Assembly: GCF_001787335.1 (NCBI RefSeq)
Contig: NZ_CP014674.1
Coordinates: 2,026,501-2,090,500, forward strand
Reading direction: 5' to 3'
DNA length: 64,000 nucleotides
DNA from: Kozakia baliensis
Lineage (GTDB): Bacteria > Pseudomonadota > Alphaproteobacteria > Acetobacterales > Acetobacteraceae
The position numbers and the translations under genes were made by a program. The first letter of the stretch is position 1, and every line of letters begins with the position of its first letter. Under the pieces are notes generated by a model. That model had not been told where the DNA came from and searched no databases. It saw only the letters and a list, made by a program, of their open reading frames with translations. Below, one piece after another: positions 32,845 to 41,746 of the stretch.

Positions 32845-35541
32845 ATGTCCATTATGTCCCGCTTGAAGGCTGCGCTGCTCGGCACCAGCATCCTTCTTGC
32901 CGCGCTGTCGCCTCAAGCCGAAATCGTTTCCCATGCGACCGCCGCAACGACCAAAACCGCCATGGAAAGCGCGGTTCGGGCCACGCTGCCGAACGGATTG
33001 CGCGTGGTCATCGTGCCGGACCGCCTCGCCCCAGTCGTGCAGACGCAGGTGATCTACCTCGCGGGATCGACCTCCACTCCCGAAAACTTTCCGGGCACGG
33101 CCCACGCGCTCGAACATATGATGTTCAACGGCTCCAAGGGGCTGAGCCGCGACCAACTTTCGACCGTCAGCGCTCGGATCGGAGACAACAACAACGCCTT
33201 CACCACCGAAGATACGACGCAATATTATTTCCAGACTCCTGCACAGAATTTAGGGCTCCTGCTCCATATCGAAGCGGACCGGATGCGCGGCGCATTGCTG
33301 ACGGAAACGGATTGGGACCACGAACGCGGCGCAATCGAACAAGAAGTTTCGCGCGATCTGTCCATGCCGTTCGAGCGCTATATGATCCGCCAGAACAAGG
33401 CCCTGTTCGGCGGCACGCCTTACGAACATAACGCACTCGGCACGCTTCCCTCCTTCGACAAAACCGACGCTACCGTGCTGCGTCGGTTCTACGATAGCTG
33501 GTATCAACCCAACAACGCGATCTTGTTGATCGTCGGCGATGTCGATCCGCAACAAACGCTGGCGCAGGTACGCAGCGAATTCGGCTCGATCTCAGCGGGC
33601 AAAGTGCCTTCCCGCCCCGTCATCAATCTCAAGCCCGTCACGGCGCAGACCATCAACGAAGACAGCGATTTGGGCGAAGGCGTCCTGACGCTCGGCTATC
33701 GCATGCCCGGCGCGCGCGACCCCGATTACGCCACCGCGCAAATCCTGGCGGATGCGCTCGGCAGCCAGCGTGGTGCTCTGTTCGAACTGGTGCCGCAGGG
33801 TAAAGCGCTGGCCACCGAATTCCAATATAGCGCGCATGCTCATGTGGGATCGGGCAACGCTGTCGCGGCCTACCCGAAAGGCCAAGACCCTAAGGCGGTT
33901 CTAACTGCCGTGCAGAATGTCATGGCGCAGATCCGCGCGCATGGTGTGCCTGCCGAACTGGTCGAAGCTGCCAAGCGCAAAGAAATCGCGGAGCTCGAAT
34001 TCGACGCCAACAGTATCACCGATCTGGCGGAAAGCTGGGCGGGCGCTTTGGCGCTGAATGGCGTCTCGTCCCCTGCCGATCTGGTTCAAGCTTTCCGCGA
34101 TGTCACGCCCGCCAAGGTCAATGCCCTAGCGGCGAAGGTGCTCGATCCGGCGCATACGGTCACGGGTATTCTCACCCCGACCGATACCGGAAAACCCACA
34201 TCCGGCGAAGGCAAAGGCCCCGAGCATCTGCTGACGCCACCGACCACCGCCATCGCGCTGCCGGGTTGGGCGCAGAAGGAAATCACCACTCTCAATCTGC
34301 CGCCCGCAGCTCCGCAACCCGCCGCCTTTACCCTCCCGAACGGGCTTCGCGTTCTGGTGCAGCCAGAGCATGTGAGCCATACCGTGCGCCTCTATGGCAG
34401 CATCCGGCACCAGAACGATCTGGAGGAGCCGAAAGGCAAGGAAGGCGTTGCGGGGCTGACGAACGAATTGTTCCTGTTCGGCAGCACGACACGCGATCGC
34501 CTCGCCCTCGCCGCTGCGCTGGACGATCTGGCGGCGGACGCCAATGGCGGCACGTCCTTCTCGCTGAGCGCTCTCTCGCCGAATTTCGACAAGGCCCTGG
34601 CCCTACTCGCCGATAACGAGTTGCATCCCGCCTTCCCAGCGCAGGCTTTCTCCGTGCTGCAACATCAATCCGTGGCGGCGCGCGGCGGCATATTGCAATC
34701 CCCGGCCTATCGCTTCCAACGCGCCGGGCTGAAGGCACTTAACCCTCTGACAGACCCGACCTTGCGCGAAACCACGCCGCAAAGCCTGGCGCATCTCACC
34801 TTGCAGGATGTGCGCGATTTTTACGCCAAGGCCTACCGCCCAGATCTGACCACGATCGTCATTATCGGCGATATTACGCCCGAACATGCGCGCCAAGCGA
34901 TCGAAACGCAGTTCGGCCCGTGGAAAGCGCAAGGCCCGGCCCCTGTCGTCGATCTGCCGCCTCGCCCTTTAAGCAAGGAATCGCATAGCATCGTGTCGGA
35001 CCCTGGCCGATTGCAGGATAGCGTTTACCTGCTGGAAACCGTTGGCAGCGGCGTTCGCAATGCGGACCGCTATGCGTTGGAGGTCGGCAACCAATTGCTC
35101 GGCACCGGCTTTTCCTCACGCCTTCTGCAAGATCTGCGCGTGCGCACCGGTATGGTCTATTCTGCCGGAAGCGCGCTGGAATGGTCCCGCAATCGAGGCG
35201 CGTTCCTCGTCGTGTTCGGCGCGGACCCGAACAAGGTGAACGCCGCGCGCAAAGCGGCGGAGCGCGACGTGCAGGATATGCGCGACAAGCCTGCCGCCAG
35301 CGAGGAACTGGCCATCGCCAAGGCTTCTCTCCTCCGCGCGATGCCGATGAGTCGGGCTAGCTTCGATGCGCTGGCCGGGCAATATCTGGAACTCATCAAT
35401 CTCGGCTTGCCCTTGAATGAGCCGGATGAGCGCGCCAGAGCCATTTACGGCATGACGCCCGAAGCAGTACAGGCCGCTTATCAGAAATGGATTCGGCCAG
35501 GCGATCTAGCGCAGGTCGTGCGTGGACCTGCGCCGATCTAA
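32845..35541 (+). CDS. Two-domain M16 family zinc peptidase
   Basis: An 898-aa exported peptidase of the pitrilysin/M16 family made of two fused halves. Signal peptide (about 1-35). The N-terminal half carries the inverted zinc motif HALEH (H87, E90, H91) and a distal glutamate in ERGAIEQEVSRD. The C-terminal half (from about 480, FTLPNGLRVLVQPE) lacks the motif, as in the inactive partner subunit of heterodimeric M16B enzymes. GGGAG before ATG 32845 supports the start. Likely role: breakdown of peptides in the periplasm. A 10-bp perfect hairpin follows its stop. Confidence 0.93.
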   Translation: MSIMSRLKAALLGTSILLAALSPQAEIVSHATAATTKTAMESAVRATLPNGLRVVIVPDRLAPVVQTQVIYLAGSTSTPENFPGTAHALEHMMFNGSKGLSRDQLSTVSARIGDNNNAFTTEDTTQYYFQTPAQNLGLLLHIEADRMRGALLTETDWDHERGAIEQEVSRDLSMPFERYMIRQNKALFGGTPYEHNALGTLPSFDKTDATVLRRFYDSWYQPNNAILLIVGDVDPQQTLAQVRSEFGSISAGKVPSRPVINLKPVTAQTINEDSDLGEGVLTLGYRMPGARDPDYATAQILADALGSQRGALFELVPQGKALATEFQYSAHAHVGSGNAVAAYPKGQDPKAVLTAVQNVMAQIRAHGVPAELVEAAKRKEIAELEFDANSITDLAESWAGALALNGVSSPADLVQAFRDVTPAKVNALAAKVLDPAHTVTGILTPTDTGKPTSGEGKGPEHLLTPPTTAIALPGWAQKEITTLNLPPAAPQPAAFTLPNGLRVLVQPEHVSHTVRLYGSIRHQNDLEEPKGKEGVAGLTNELFLFGSTTRDRLALAAALDDLAADANGGTSFSLSALSPNFDKALALLADNELHPAFPAQAFSVLQHQSVAARGGILQSPAYRFQRAGLKALNPLTDPTLRETTPQSLAHLTLQDVRDFYAKAYRPDLTTIVIIGDITPEHARQAIETQFGPWKAQGPAPVVDLPPRPLSKESHSIVSDPGRLQDSVYLLETVGSGVRNADRYALEVGNQLLGTGFSSRLLQDLRVRTGMVYSAGSALEWSRNRGAFLVVFGADPNKVNAARKAAERDVQDMRDKPAASEELAIAKASLLRAMPMSRASFDALAGQYLELINLGLPLNEPDERARAIYGMTPEAVQAAYQKWIRPGDLAQVVRGPAPI

Positions 35542-35548
35542 TTCATCA

Positions 35549-35579
35549 GAAGCGCGCGATATTAATCTTCGCGCGCTTC
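35549..35579. terminator. 10-bp hairpin between convergent genes
   Basis: GAAGCGCGCG (35549-35558) and CGCGCGCTTC (35570-35579) form a perfect 10-bp stem around an 11-nt loop. The right arm lies inside the 3' end of the small convergent gene. There is no T run, but strength and position argue for a shared transcription end. Confidence 0.6.
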
Positions 35580-35774
35580 GGCAATGGCCATGCTTTCGGC
35601 AATAAGGTGAGCGGCCAAATCGCCGCCTGCCGCATCGACCACATCCGCTTCGGCAATCCCCGTGGCCGAAGCGTCTTTCAGACACAGCGATACGGCCTGA
35701 TTAGGATCCTCGAACCGCTCGTAATTGTCCTCGATCCAGCTATCGAGCCATTCGTCGATATCTTCTGCGTTCAT
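35562..35774 (-). CDS. Small acidic protein, possibly DUF768-like
   Basis: A 70-aa acidic protein (MNAEDIDEWLDSWIEDNYERF...). The pattern of a W-rich N-terminal helix followed by A-x-A-x-G-I-A-E-A-D resembles DUF768 proteins common in alphaproteobacteria, but I am not sure. It starts two bases after the upp stop codon, so it is likely cotranscribed with upp. No function is known. Confidence 0.6.
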   Translation of the reverse strand: MNAEDIDEWLDSWIEDNYERFEDPNQAVSLCLKDASATGIAEADVVDAAGGDLAAHLIAESMAIAEARED

Positions 35775-35776
35775 GC

Positions 35777-36424
35777 TTAGCGCGTCCCAAACAACCGGTC
35801 GCCCGCATCGCCCAGGCCAGGGCGGATATAACCTTTTTCATCCAGACCGCGATCGATCGCGCAGGTGACGATTTTGACGTCAGGATGTTTCTCGTTCAGC
35901 CACGCCACACCTTCCGGCGCGGCCAAAAGACAGACGAAAACGATCTTCTTTACGCCAGCCGCCTTAACCCGGTCGAGCGCCGCCGCGGCGCTGTGCCCCG
36001 TCGCCAACATCGGGTCGACCACGATGCAGTCGCGATCCGCGACATCGTCGGGCAGCTTCATGTAATATTCGATGGCCTCAAGCGTATCGTGATCGCGATA
36101 GAGGCCGATATGCCCGACGCGCGCCGCCGGAATCAGGTCGAGCATACCATCGAGGATGCCATTGCCGGCGCGCAGGATCGAGATGAAGCAAAGCTTCTTG
36201 CCCGATAGTTCCTGTCCTTCCATCTTTTCCAAAGGCGTTTGGATTTCGACCGGTTCCGTCACCAGATCGCGCGTGGCCTCATAGCACATCAAGAGGCTCA
36301 ATTCGCGCGTCAGACGACGGAAACCAGCCGTGGAGGTGGAAGCCTGACGGAGGCGTGTGAGTTTATGCAGAACCAGCGGGTGGTCCAGCACGACGGGCGG
36401 AATCGGAAGGGTCTTTTCGCTCAT
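35777..36424 (-). CDS. upp: Uracil phosphoribosyltransferase
   Basis: Upp, 215 aa, salvages uracil with PRPP to UMP. Family features: [20 protein letters not shown] at the N-terminus, the flexible-loop region, the PRPP-binding motif [19 protein letters not shown], and [30 protein letters not shown] at the C-terminus, which closes over uracil. ATG 36424 is chosen because family N-termini begin near MSEKT; upstream in-frame codons overlap msrB. It is followed directly by the small acidic gene. Confidence 0.96.
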   Translation of the reverse strand: MSEKTLPIPPVVLDHPLVLHKLTRLRQASTSTAGFRRLTRELSLLMCYEATRDLVTEPVEIQTPLEKMEGQELSGKKLCFISILRAGNGILDGMLDLIPAARVGHIGLYRDHDTLEAIEYYMKLPDDVADRDCIVVDPMLATGHSAAAALDRVKAAGVKKIVFVCLLAAPEGVAWLNEKHPDVKIVTCAIDRGLDEKGYIRPGLGDAGDRLFGTR

Positions 36425-36455
36425 GCGGAATTGATACCCAATTTCCGAATCGTTG

Positions 36456-36842
36456 TCAGGCCGGACGGAAATCCAAAGCGACACCATTCATGCAATAACG
36501 CAATCCCGTTGGCCTAGGCCCATCGGGAAAGACATGGCCCAGATGGCCGTGGCAATGCGCACAATGCACTTCGATCCGCGTCATACCCAGCGAATCGTCG
36601 CGCGTCGTCTCAACGCCACCTTCCTTTGGGGCCCAGAAAGAAGGCCAACCGCTGCCGCTTTCATATTTTGTCTCGGAGTCGAATAAGGCCGCGCCGCATC
36701 CCGCGCAGTGATACACGCCTGCACGTTTTTCGTCGTTTAACGGGCTTGAACCGGGCCGCTCCGTTCCATGTTCACGCAGAACACGCTGCTGTTCCGGGGT
36801 GAGCGGAACGCCGCATCCAACCGGGCTACAACTCTCCACCAT
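36456..36842 (-). CDS. msrB: Peptide-methionine (R)-S-oxide reductase
   Basis: MsrB, 128 aa, repairs oxidised methionine. Zinc-binding C-x2-C pairs are seen in [11 protein letters not shown] and [14 protein letters not shown], and the catalytic cysteine in [23 protein letters not shown] is the substrate-contacting stretch. ATG 36842 is preceded by AGGGA. The protein has no signal peptide, so it is cytosolic. It lies just upstream of upp on the same strand and is divergent from a CsbD-like stress gene. Confidence 0.96.
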   Translation of the reverse strand: MVESCSPVGCGVPLTPEQQRVLREHGTERPGSSPLNDEKRAGVYHCAGCGAALFDSETKYESGSGWPSFWAPKEGGVETTRDDSLGMTRIEVHCAHCHGHLGHVFPDGPRPTGLRYCMNGVALDFRPA

Positions 36843-36915
36843 AACTTCATTCCCTTCGTAACATTCGATGCGTCTGATGTGGGAAGCGACCGGAAGAAAG
36901 TTAGAGTGCGAGGCT

Positions 36916-36940
36916 GGAACTTCGTTTTGTTTCGTCCGTT
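36916..36940 (+). promoter_or_regulatory. EcfG-type general stress promoter of the CsbD-like gene
   Basis: GGAAC (36916-36920), 16 bp, CGTT (36937-36940): an exact match to the alphaproteobacterial sigma-EcfG consensus GGAAC-N16/17-CGTT. It lies 34 bp before the CsbD-like start, giving a leader of roughly 28 nt with GGAG in it. Confidence 0.75.
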
Positions 36941-36973
36941 TCTTATCTGGAACACAGCGCAATGGAGAAAATC

Positions 36974-37153
36974 ATGAGCGCCATGACGGACAAGGTAAAA
37001 GGCACGGCCAACAAAGCGACCGGTGCCGCCAAGGAAAAGCTGGGTCAGGTGACGAATGACGCCGATCTGGAAGCCGAAGGTGCGGCGCAGCGTCTGAAAG
37101 GCGATGCGCAAAATCTGAAAGGTACGGCGAAGGAAAAAATCAACAAACTCTGA
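36974..37153 (+). CDS. CsbD family stress protein
   Basis: A 59-aa very hydrophilic, Lys/Ala/Glu-rich protein of the CsbD family, with the pattern DKVKGTANKATGAAKEKLGQ and a second half LKGDAQNLKGTAKEKINKL. CsbD proteins are strongly induced by general stress; their molecular role is unknown. ATG 36974 has GGAG six bases upstream; an earlier ATG at 36962 overlaps that site and is rejected. The exact EcfG-type promoter just upstream fits a stress gene. Confidence 0.9.
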   Translation: MSAMTDKVKGTANKATGAAKEKLGQVTNDADLEAEGAAQRLKGDAQNLKGTAKEKINKL

Positions 37154-37201
37154 GGTTACCACCGTTCCGCAAAGGAGCGGTTCGCAAAGGGTTTGAAATG
37201 C

Positions 37202-37240
37202 GGCATGGTGCGCTTTCTGTTCAGGAGACCGCACCATGCC
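37202..37240 (+). promoter_or_regulatory. Hairpin burying the gpmI start codon
   Basis: GGCATGGTGCG (37202-37212) is perfectly complementary to CGCACCATGCC (37230-37240). In mRNA the ATG of gpmI (37236-37238) would lie inside an 11-bp stem, with the ribosome binding site AGGAG (37223-37227) in the 17-nt loop. This suggests translational control of phosphoglycerate mutase. Confidence 0.55.
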
Positions 37241-38771
37241 CGCACCTTCTTCCTCCCGCCCTCGCCCGGTGATGTTGGTGATCCTCGACGGTTTCGGTGA
37301 TAGCGACCGAAGCGAGGATAACGCCGTTGCCCTCGCGAAAACGCCGAACTTCGATCGGCTTTGGGCGCATAACCCCCATGCTTATCTCAAAACCTGCGGC
37401 GAGGATGTCGGTCTGCCGGAAGGCCAGATGGGCAATTCGGAAGTCGGGCATCTCAATATCGGTGCCGGTCGCGTCGTGATGCAGGATTTGCCGCGCATCT
37501 CGCGCGCCGCGCGTGACGGATCACTGGCTCAGAACGAAGCACTCCTGAACTTTATCGAAACGCTTCGCGGCACGGGTGGCACCTGCCATCTGCTTGGTCT
37601 TGTCTCCCCCGGTGGCGTTCACGCCCATCAGGACCATATCGCCGCTTTGGCCAATATCGTCTCGAAAGCAGGCGTTCCCGTTGCTCTCCACATCTTCTCG
37701 GACGGCCGCGATACGGCACCGCGTTCTGGTGAGAAATATCTCAGAACATTGACGGCGGCACTGCCCGCTTCGGCCAAAATCGCTACAGTAAGCGGGCGCT
37801 ATTATGCCATGGATCGCGATAAACGCTGGGAACGTGTGCGTTTAGCTTATGACGCCATCACCGAGGGCAAGGGTCCGCACGCCAAGGACGCAGTCCACGT
37901 GCTTCCCGAGCATTATGGTCGAGAGATCACCGATGAATTCGTGCTCCCGACCGTCATTGGCGATTATGCCGGGATGCGCGACGGAGACGGCATTCTTTCC
38001 GCCAATTTCCGCGCCGATCGCATCCGCCAACTGCTCGATGCGCTGGTTCAGCCGGAATTCGATGGTTTCGAGCGTCCGCGCCGCATCAAATTCGCCGCGA
38101 TTTGTGGGATGACGCGCTACAGCAACGAACTCGCACCGCTGATGAGTGTGTTGTTTCCTAAAGAATCCATGGAGGATCTGTTAGGCGAAGTCGTCTCCCG
38201 CGCCGGGCGCAAGCAGCTTCGCATGGCGGAAACCGAAAAATACCCGCATGTAACCTATTTCCTTAATGGCGGGCGCGAGGTCGTGATGGAAGGGGAGGAA
38301 CGGATCATGGTCCCCTCCCCCAAAGTCGCCACTTACGATCTCCAGCCGGAAATGTCCGCGCCGGAACTGACGGATCGCGCGGTCGAGGCGATTGAAAGCG
38401 GTAAGTTCGATCTGATTGTTCTGAACTATGCCAACCCGGACATGGTGGGCCATACCGGCGTGCTCGCCGCGGCGATCAAAGCTTGTGAAACCGTCGATAC
38501 AGGATTGGGCCGTATTGCGAATGCCATTGAGAAAGCGGGCGGCGCACTTTTGGTGACGGCCGATCACGGCAACTGCGAAACCATGCGCGATCCGCAAACA
38601 GGCGGCATCCACACGGCCCATACGCTTAACCGGGTGCCGGTATTGCTGGCAGGTGGCAATGCCACGCAGATTCATGATGGCCGCCTGGCCGACCTCGCGC
38701 CGACCTTGCTGGCGCTCATGGGCCTGCCGCAGCCTGCCGTCATGACCGGGCATTCCCTGATTTCCGCTTAA
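37236..38771 (+). CDS. gpmI: 2,3-bisphosphoglycerate-independent phosphoglycerate mutase
   Basis: GpmI, 511 aa, interconverts 3- and 2-phosphoglycerate with Mn2+; it belongs to the alkaline phosphatase superfamily. Metal and catalytic residues are seen in LVILDGFGDSD (aspartate), MGNSEVGHLNIGAGRVV (the phosphorylated serine), FSDGRDTAPRSG, NYANPDMVGHTG and LVTADHGNCETM. Length is normal. AGGAG eight bases before ATG gives the start, which is buried in a perfect 11-bp inverted repeat. It is followed after 14 bp by the EnvC-like gene. Confidence 0.97.
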   Translation: MPAPSSSRPRPVMLVILDGFGDSDRSEDNAVALAKTPNFDRLWAHNPHAYLKTCGEDVGLPEGQMGNSEVGHLNIGAGRVVMQDLPRISRAARDGSLAQNEALLNFIETLRGTGGTCHLLGLVSPGGVHAHQDHIAALANIVSKAGVPVALHIFSDGRDTAPRSGEKYLRTLTAALPASAKIATVSGRYYAMDRDKRWERVRLAYDAITEGKGPHAKDAVHVLPEHYGREITDEFVLPTVIGDYAGMRDGDGILSANFRADRIRQLLDALVQPEFDGFERPRRIKFAAICGMTRYSNELAPLMSVLFPKESMEDLLGEVVSRAGRKQLRMAETEKYPHVTYFLNGGREVVMEGEERIMVPSPKVATYDLQPEMSAPELTDRAVEAIESGKFDLIVLNYANPDMVGHTGVLAAAIKACETVDTGLGRIANAIEKAGGALLVTADHGNCETMRDPQTGGIHTAHTLNRVPVLLAGGNATQIHDGRLADLAPTLLALMGLPQPAVMTGHSLISA

Positions 38772-38785
38772 ATTATCGAACGGCC

Positions 38786-40051
38786 ATGAGATTGCGTTTT
38801 TTGTGGCCGTTGGCTGTTCTATTAGCGGGAGGCGCGCAGGCCGCCTCTACCCGCCATGGCCACCGCCGTGCCGATCCTCCCAAAAGCAGCGCGCACCGTG
38901 CGCTGAACGAGGCGCAACAAGCTCACGCGGCATTGATGCGGCAGCAAGCCGCTCAGGCTGCCTTGATCAAACAACGGCAACAAGCCCAAAAGGCTGCGCA
39001 AGCACGCGCGCGCGTCGATGCAGTGCGCACGCAGCGCTTTTCCGCGCAAACCGCTGCCGAAACCGCTCAGCTTCAAGCAACTCAAGCGAAAATCGACGCA
39101 TTACAGGCGAATATCGACGCCCTGACGCAGCATCAGTCGGAGATTCGGGCGGAAATGGCGCAAAATGCAGCGGCTCTGCGCCCGCTTCTTCCTTTGGCCG
39201 AGCGCATGTCGCTCTATCCGGGCGCGGCACTGATCGCCGCTCCGGCGCAGCCGCGCCAAGCCGTTCAAGGGCTGGCGATCATGGCGGGATTTTCCACCCT
39301 CGCGGAACGTTCGGCGGAGAAACTGGATCGACAGGAAGCGGAATTGGCCGCGAACCAGAAAGACCTCAACGCGCATCAGGAACAGTTGGATGCTCTGCGC
39401 GCCACGCAGAAAGCGCAGCGAGACGCCAGCGCCCATCAAACGAAAATCGCCGCCGCCGTTCAAACCAAAGCCGAAAGTGCCGCCGAACGTGCGCATGCTG
39501 CGGTCGCCGCCGCAACGGCGCAAGCGGCCGATCTGCAAGACGCCATCGCCCGCATCGAACAGGCGGAGGCCAGCGCCCAGGCACGGCTGGATGCCGAAGC
39601 ACGCGAATTGCAGCGACGTCACGAGGTCGCCAGAGCCAATCATGTGCGTGCGCAAGCGGCCGCCTTGGCGCGCGCCGCCGGGCCGGGACCATCCCAAGGC
39701 CATGGCGGTGCGCCCGTTGCAGGGAGTGTCGCCGTCAGTTGGGGGCAGAGCACCGAAGCCGGACCGGCCAGCGGCATGACATACACAACGGCGGGAGGCG
39801 CTTCCGTGCATGCGCCCTGCGCCGGACGCGTCGACTTCGCCGGAGATTTCCGCTCTTTCGGCCAGATGCTGATTCTCGATTGCGGCAGGCGTTATCGTTT
39901 CGTCCTATCGGGCCTCGGCAATTTAGCCGCGCAAAGCGGACAATCGATCGGCAAAGGCGCGACTTTGGGGGCGATGCCCGCAAGCGGCGGGCGCTTGTTC
40001 GTGCAATTGCGGGCGGGCAGTCGTAGCGTCGATCCACGGCCCTTTTTGTAA
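38786..40051 (+). CDS. EnvC-like murein hydrolase activator (degenerate M23 domain)
   Basis: A 421-aa exported protein: signal peptide (ends about AQA-AS, residue 20), a long Ala/Gln-rich coiled coil (about 40-300) and a C-terminal LytM/M23-type domain (about 330-421, VHAPCAGRVDFAGDFRSFGQ). The zinc and catalytic histidines of active M23 peptidases (H-x3-D and H-x-H) are absent, as in EnvC, which activates amidases instead of cutting murein. It stands before ctpA, yibQ and rppH, a common alphaproteobacterial order for division and envelope genes. Confidence 0.88.
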   Translation: MRLRFLWPLAVLLAGGAQAASTRHGHRRADPPKSSAHRALNEAQQAHAALMRQQAAQAALIKQRQQAQKAAQARARVDAVRTQRFSAQTAAETAQLQATQAKIDALQANIDALTQHQSEIRAEMAQNAAALRPLLPLAERMSLYPGAALIAAPAQPRQAVQGLAIMAGFSTLAERSAEKLDRQEAELAANQKDLNAHQEQLDALRATQKAQRDASAHQTKIAAAVQTKAESAAERAHAAVAAATAQAADLQDAIARIEQAEASAQARLDAEARELQRRHEVARANHVRAQAAALARAAGPGPSQGHGGAPVAGSVAVSWGQSTEAGPASGMTYTTAGGASVHAPCAGRVDFAGDFRSFGQMLILDCGRRYRFVLSGLGNLAAQSGQSIGKGATLGAMPASGGRLFVQLRAGSRSVDPRPFL

Positions 40052-40216
40052 AAATTCGCGTTTTGTATGATGATAGCCTGTGATTTTTGACGCGCTTCGC
40101 TAGCTTCAATGCACCGCGTTATTGGTTTAGTAACGAACTGCCGCCTACACTGACGCACGACGGCCCGGCATGATGCCATGGGCAGCCGCGCGTTAAGGAG
40201 AGGCCGGTTTCAAGGG

Positions 40217-41746
40217 ATGAAATTCATGAAGCTCCGCACAGGCCTGCTGCTCGGGACGGCATTCCTGGCCGGGATCACCACCGGACCGTCAATTGAGCAT
40301 ATGGCTGGCCCATCCTTGGGGCGGATGTTCAGCAGCAGCGCCTTCGCACGCGAAATCGCCGCTGATGCCAACAACCATAGCGACACGCTGCGCCTGCTGA
40401 CATTGTTCGGCACGGTGCTAGACCTCGTGCGCGCCGAATATGTCGAGCCGGTCAGCGATAAAGATCTGATCAACAATGCGCTCGACGGCATGGTCAGCGG
40501 TCTCGATCCGCACAGCTCCTATATGAATGAAAAGCAGTATAAGGAGATGCAAATCCAAATCAGCGGCAAGTTCGGTGGTTTGGGCGTGCAGGTGCAGGAA
40601 CAGAACGGCCATGTTCGCGTCGTCTCGCCGATCGACGGCACACCGGCATCGCGCGCGGGGCTGAAGCCAGGCGATTTCATCACGGAAGTGGATGGCAAAT
40701 CGCTCGAAGGCATGACGCTCGATCAGGCCGTAACCAAAATGCGTGGCGATCCAGGGACGAAGATCACTCTGACGATCATTCGCGCCAAAGAGCCGAAACC
40801 GCTCAAAATCACCATGACGCGTGAAATCGTGCATGTGCAGGTTGTCCGGTCCGAACTGTACGACAAAGTCGGCTACATCCGTATTTCCGAATTCGATGAT
40901 GATACGGAAACCGCGATGCATGCGGCTTATGACAAGTTGCGCGCCAAAGCGGGCGGCAAGCTGGCTGGTCTGGTGCTCGATCTGCGCCTGAACCCGGGTG
41001 GTAAGCTGGATCAGGCGATTTCGGTCAGCAATGATTTCATTCCGGAAGGCGAGATCGTCTCGATCCGTGGCCGTCATGCGGAAAATAATCGTCGCTGGGA
41101 TGCCAAGGGCACGGATATCACCAATCACCTGCCGATCGTGGTGCTGATCGATGGCGGCTCCGCCTCGGCCAGCGAGATCGTGGCGGGCGCGCTTCAGGAT
41201 CATCGCCGCGCCGTGCTGGTGGGCGTGAAATCCTTCGGCAAGGGATCGGTCCAATCCTTGATCCCCGTGCCGGGCAATGGCGCCGTACGCCTGACGACGG
41301 CACGTTATTACACGCCGTCGGGCCGTTCCATCCAAGGCTTGGGCATCGCGCCGGATATCGTAGTGAAGGAAAGCAAGGACGACGATGGCATCGGCTATCG
41401 CGAATCCGATCTTTCCCACATCATCACCAATATCGGCGGCAATAAGAGCAAGGCTCCCATACGAACCGACTTGCCCTCCATCGCTTCCTCTATTCCGAGC
41501 GCACCGCCGGATAACTGGCCGCATTTCGATATCGCCAAACCCGCGACGGACTTCCAGTTGCAGCAAGGCTTGCGCGTCGTGCGCGCCATGGCGAATCTGC
41601 CGCCGGAATCCTATCCGCTGTCGCAACCGCCAGCGGATAAGATAGCCTCGGATAAAGGGACGACAGAAAAACCGGCAATCGTACCACCGTCCCATCCGGA
41701 CCATACGCCTCCTGAGCGCACGCCTAACGACCGTGTCCACCACTAG
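40217..41746 (+). CDS. ctpA: S41 family carboxy-terminal processing peptidase
   Basis: Periplasmic tail-specific protease, 509 aa. A signal/anchor segment is at about 5-22. A PDZ domain spans about 85-170 (GKFGGLGVQVQEQNGHVRVV, TPASRAGLKPGDFITEVDG). The S41 catalytic Ser/Lys dyad is in GGSASASEIVAGALQDHRRA and VGVKSFGKGSVQ. The last 80 residues are Pro-rich and unstructured. ATG 40217 or 40226 are both possible; the second is better spaced from AAGGG. The protease trims periplasmic proteins, often together with EnvC-type envelope control. Confidence 0.94.
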   Translation: MKFMKLRTGLLLGTAFLAGITTGPSIEHMAGPSLGRMFSSSAFAREIAADANNHSDTLRLLTLFGTVLDLVRAEYVEPVSDKDLINNALDGMVSGLDPHSSYMNEKQYKEMQIQISGKFGGLGVQVQEQNGHVRVVSPIDGTPASRAGLKPGDFITEVDGKSLEGMTLDQAVTKMRGDPGTKITLTIIRAKEPKPLKITMTREIVHVQVVRSELYDKVGYIRISEFDDDTETAMHAAYDKLRAKAGGKLAGLVLDLRLNPGGKLDQAISVSNDFIPEGEIVSIRGRHAENNRRWDAKGTDITNHLPIVVLIDGGSASASEIVAGALQDHRRAVLVGVKSFGKGSVQSLIPVPGNGAVRLTTARYYTPSGRSIQGLGIAPDIVVKESKDDDGIGYRESDLSHIITNIGGNKSKAPIRTDLPSIASSIPSAPPDNWPHFDIAKPATDFQLQQGLRVVRAMANLPPESYPLSQPPADKIASDKGTTEKPAIVPPSHPDHTPPERTPNDRVHH

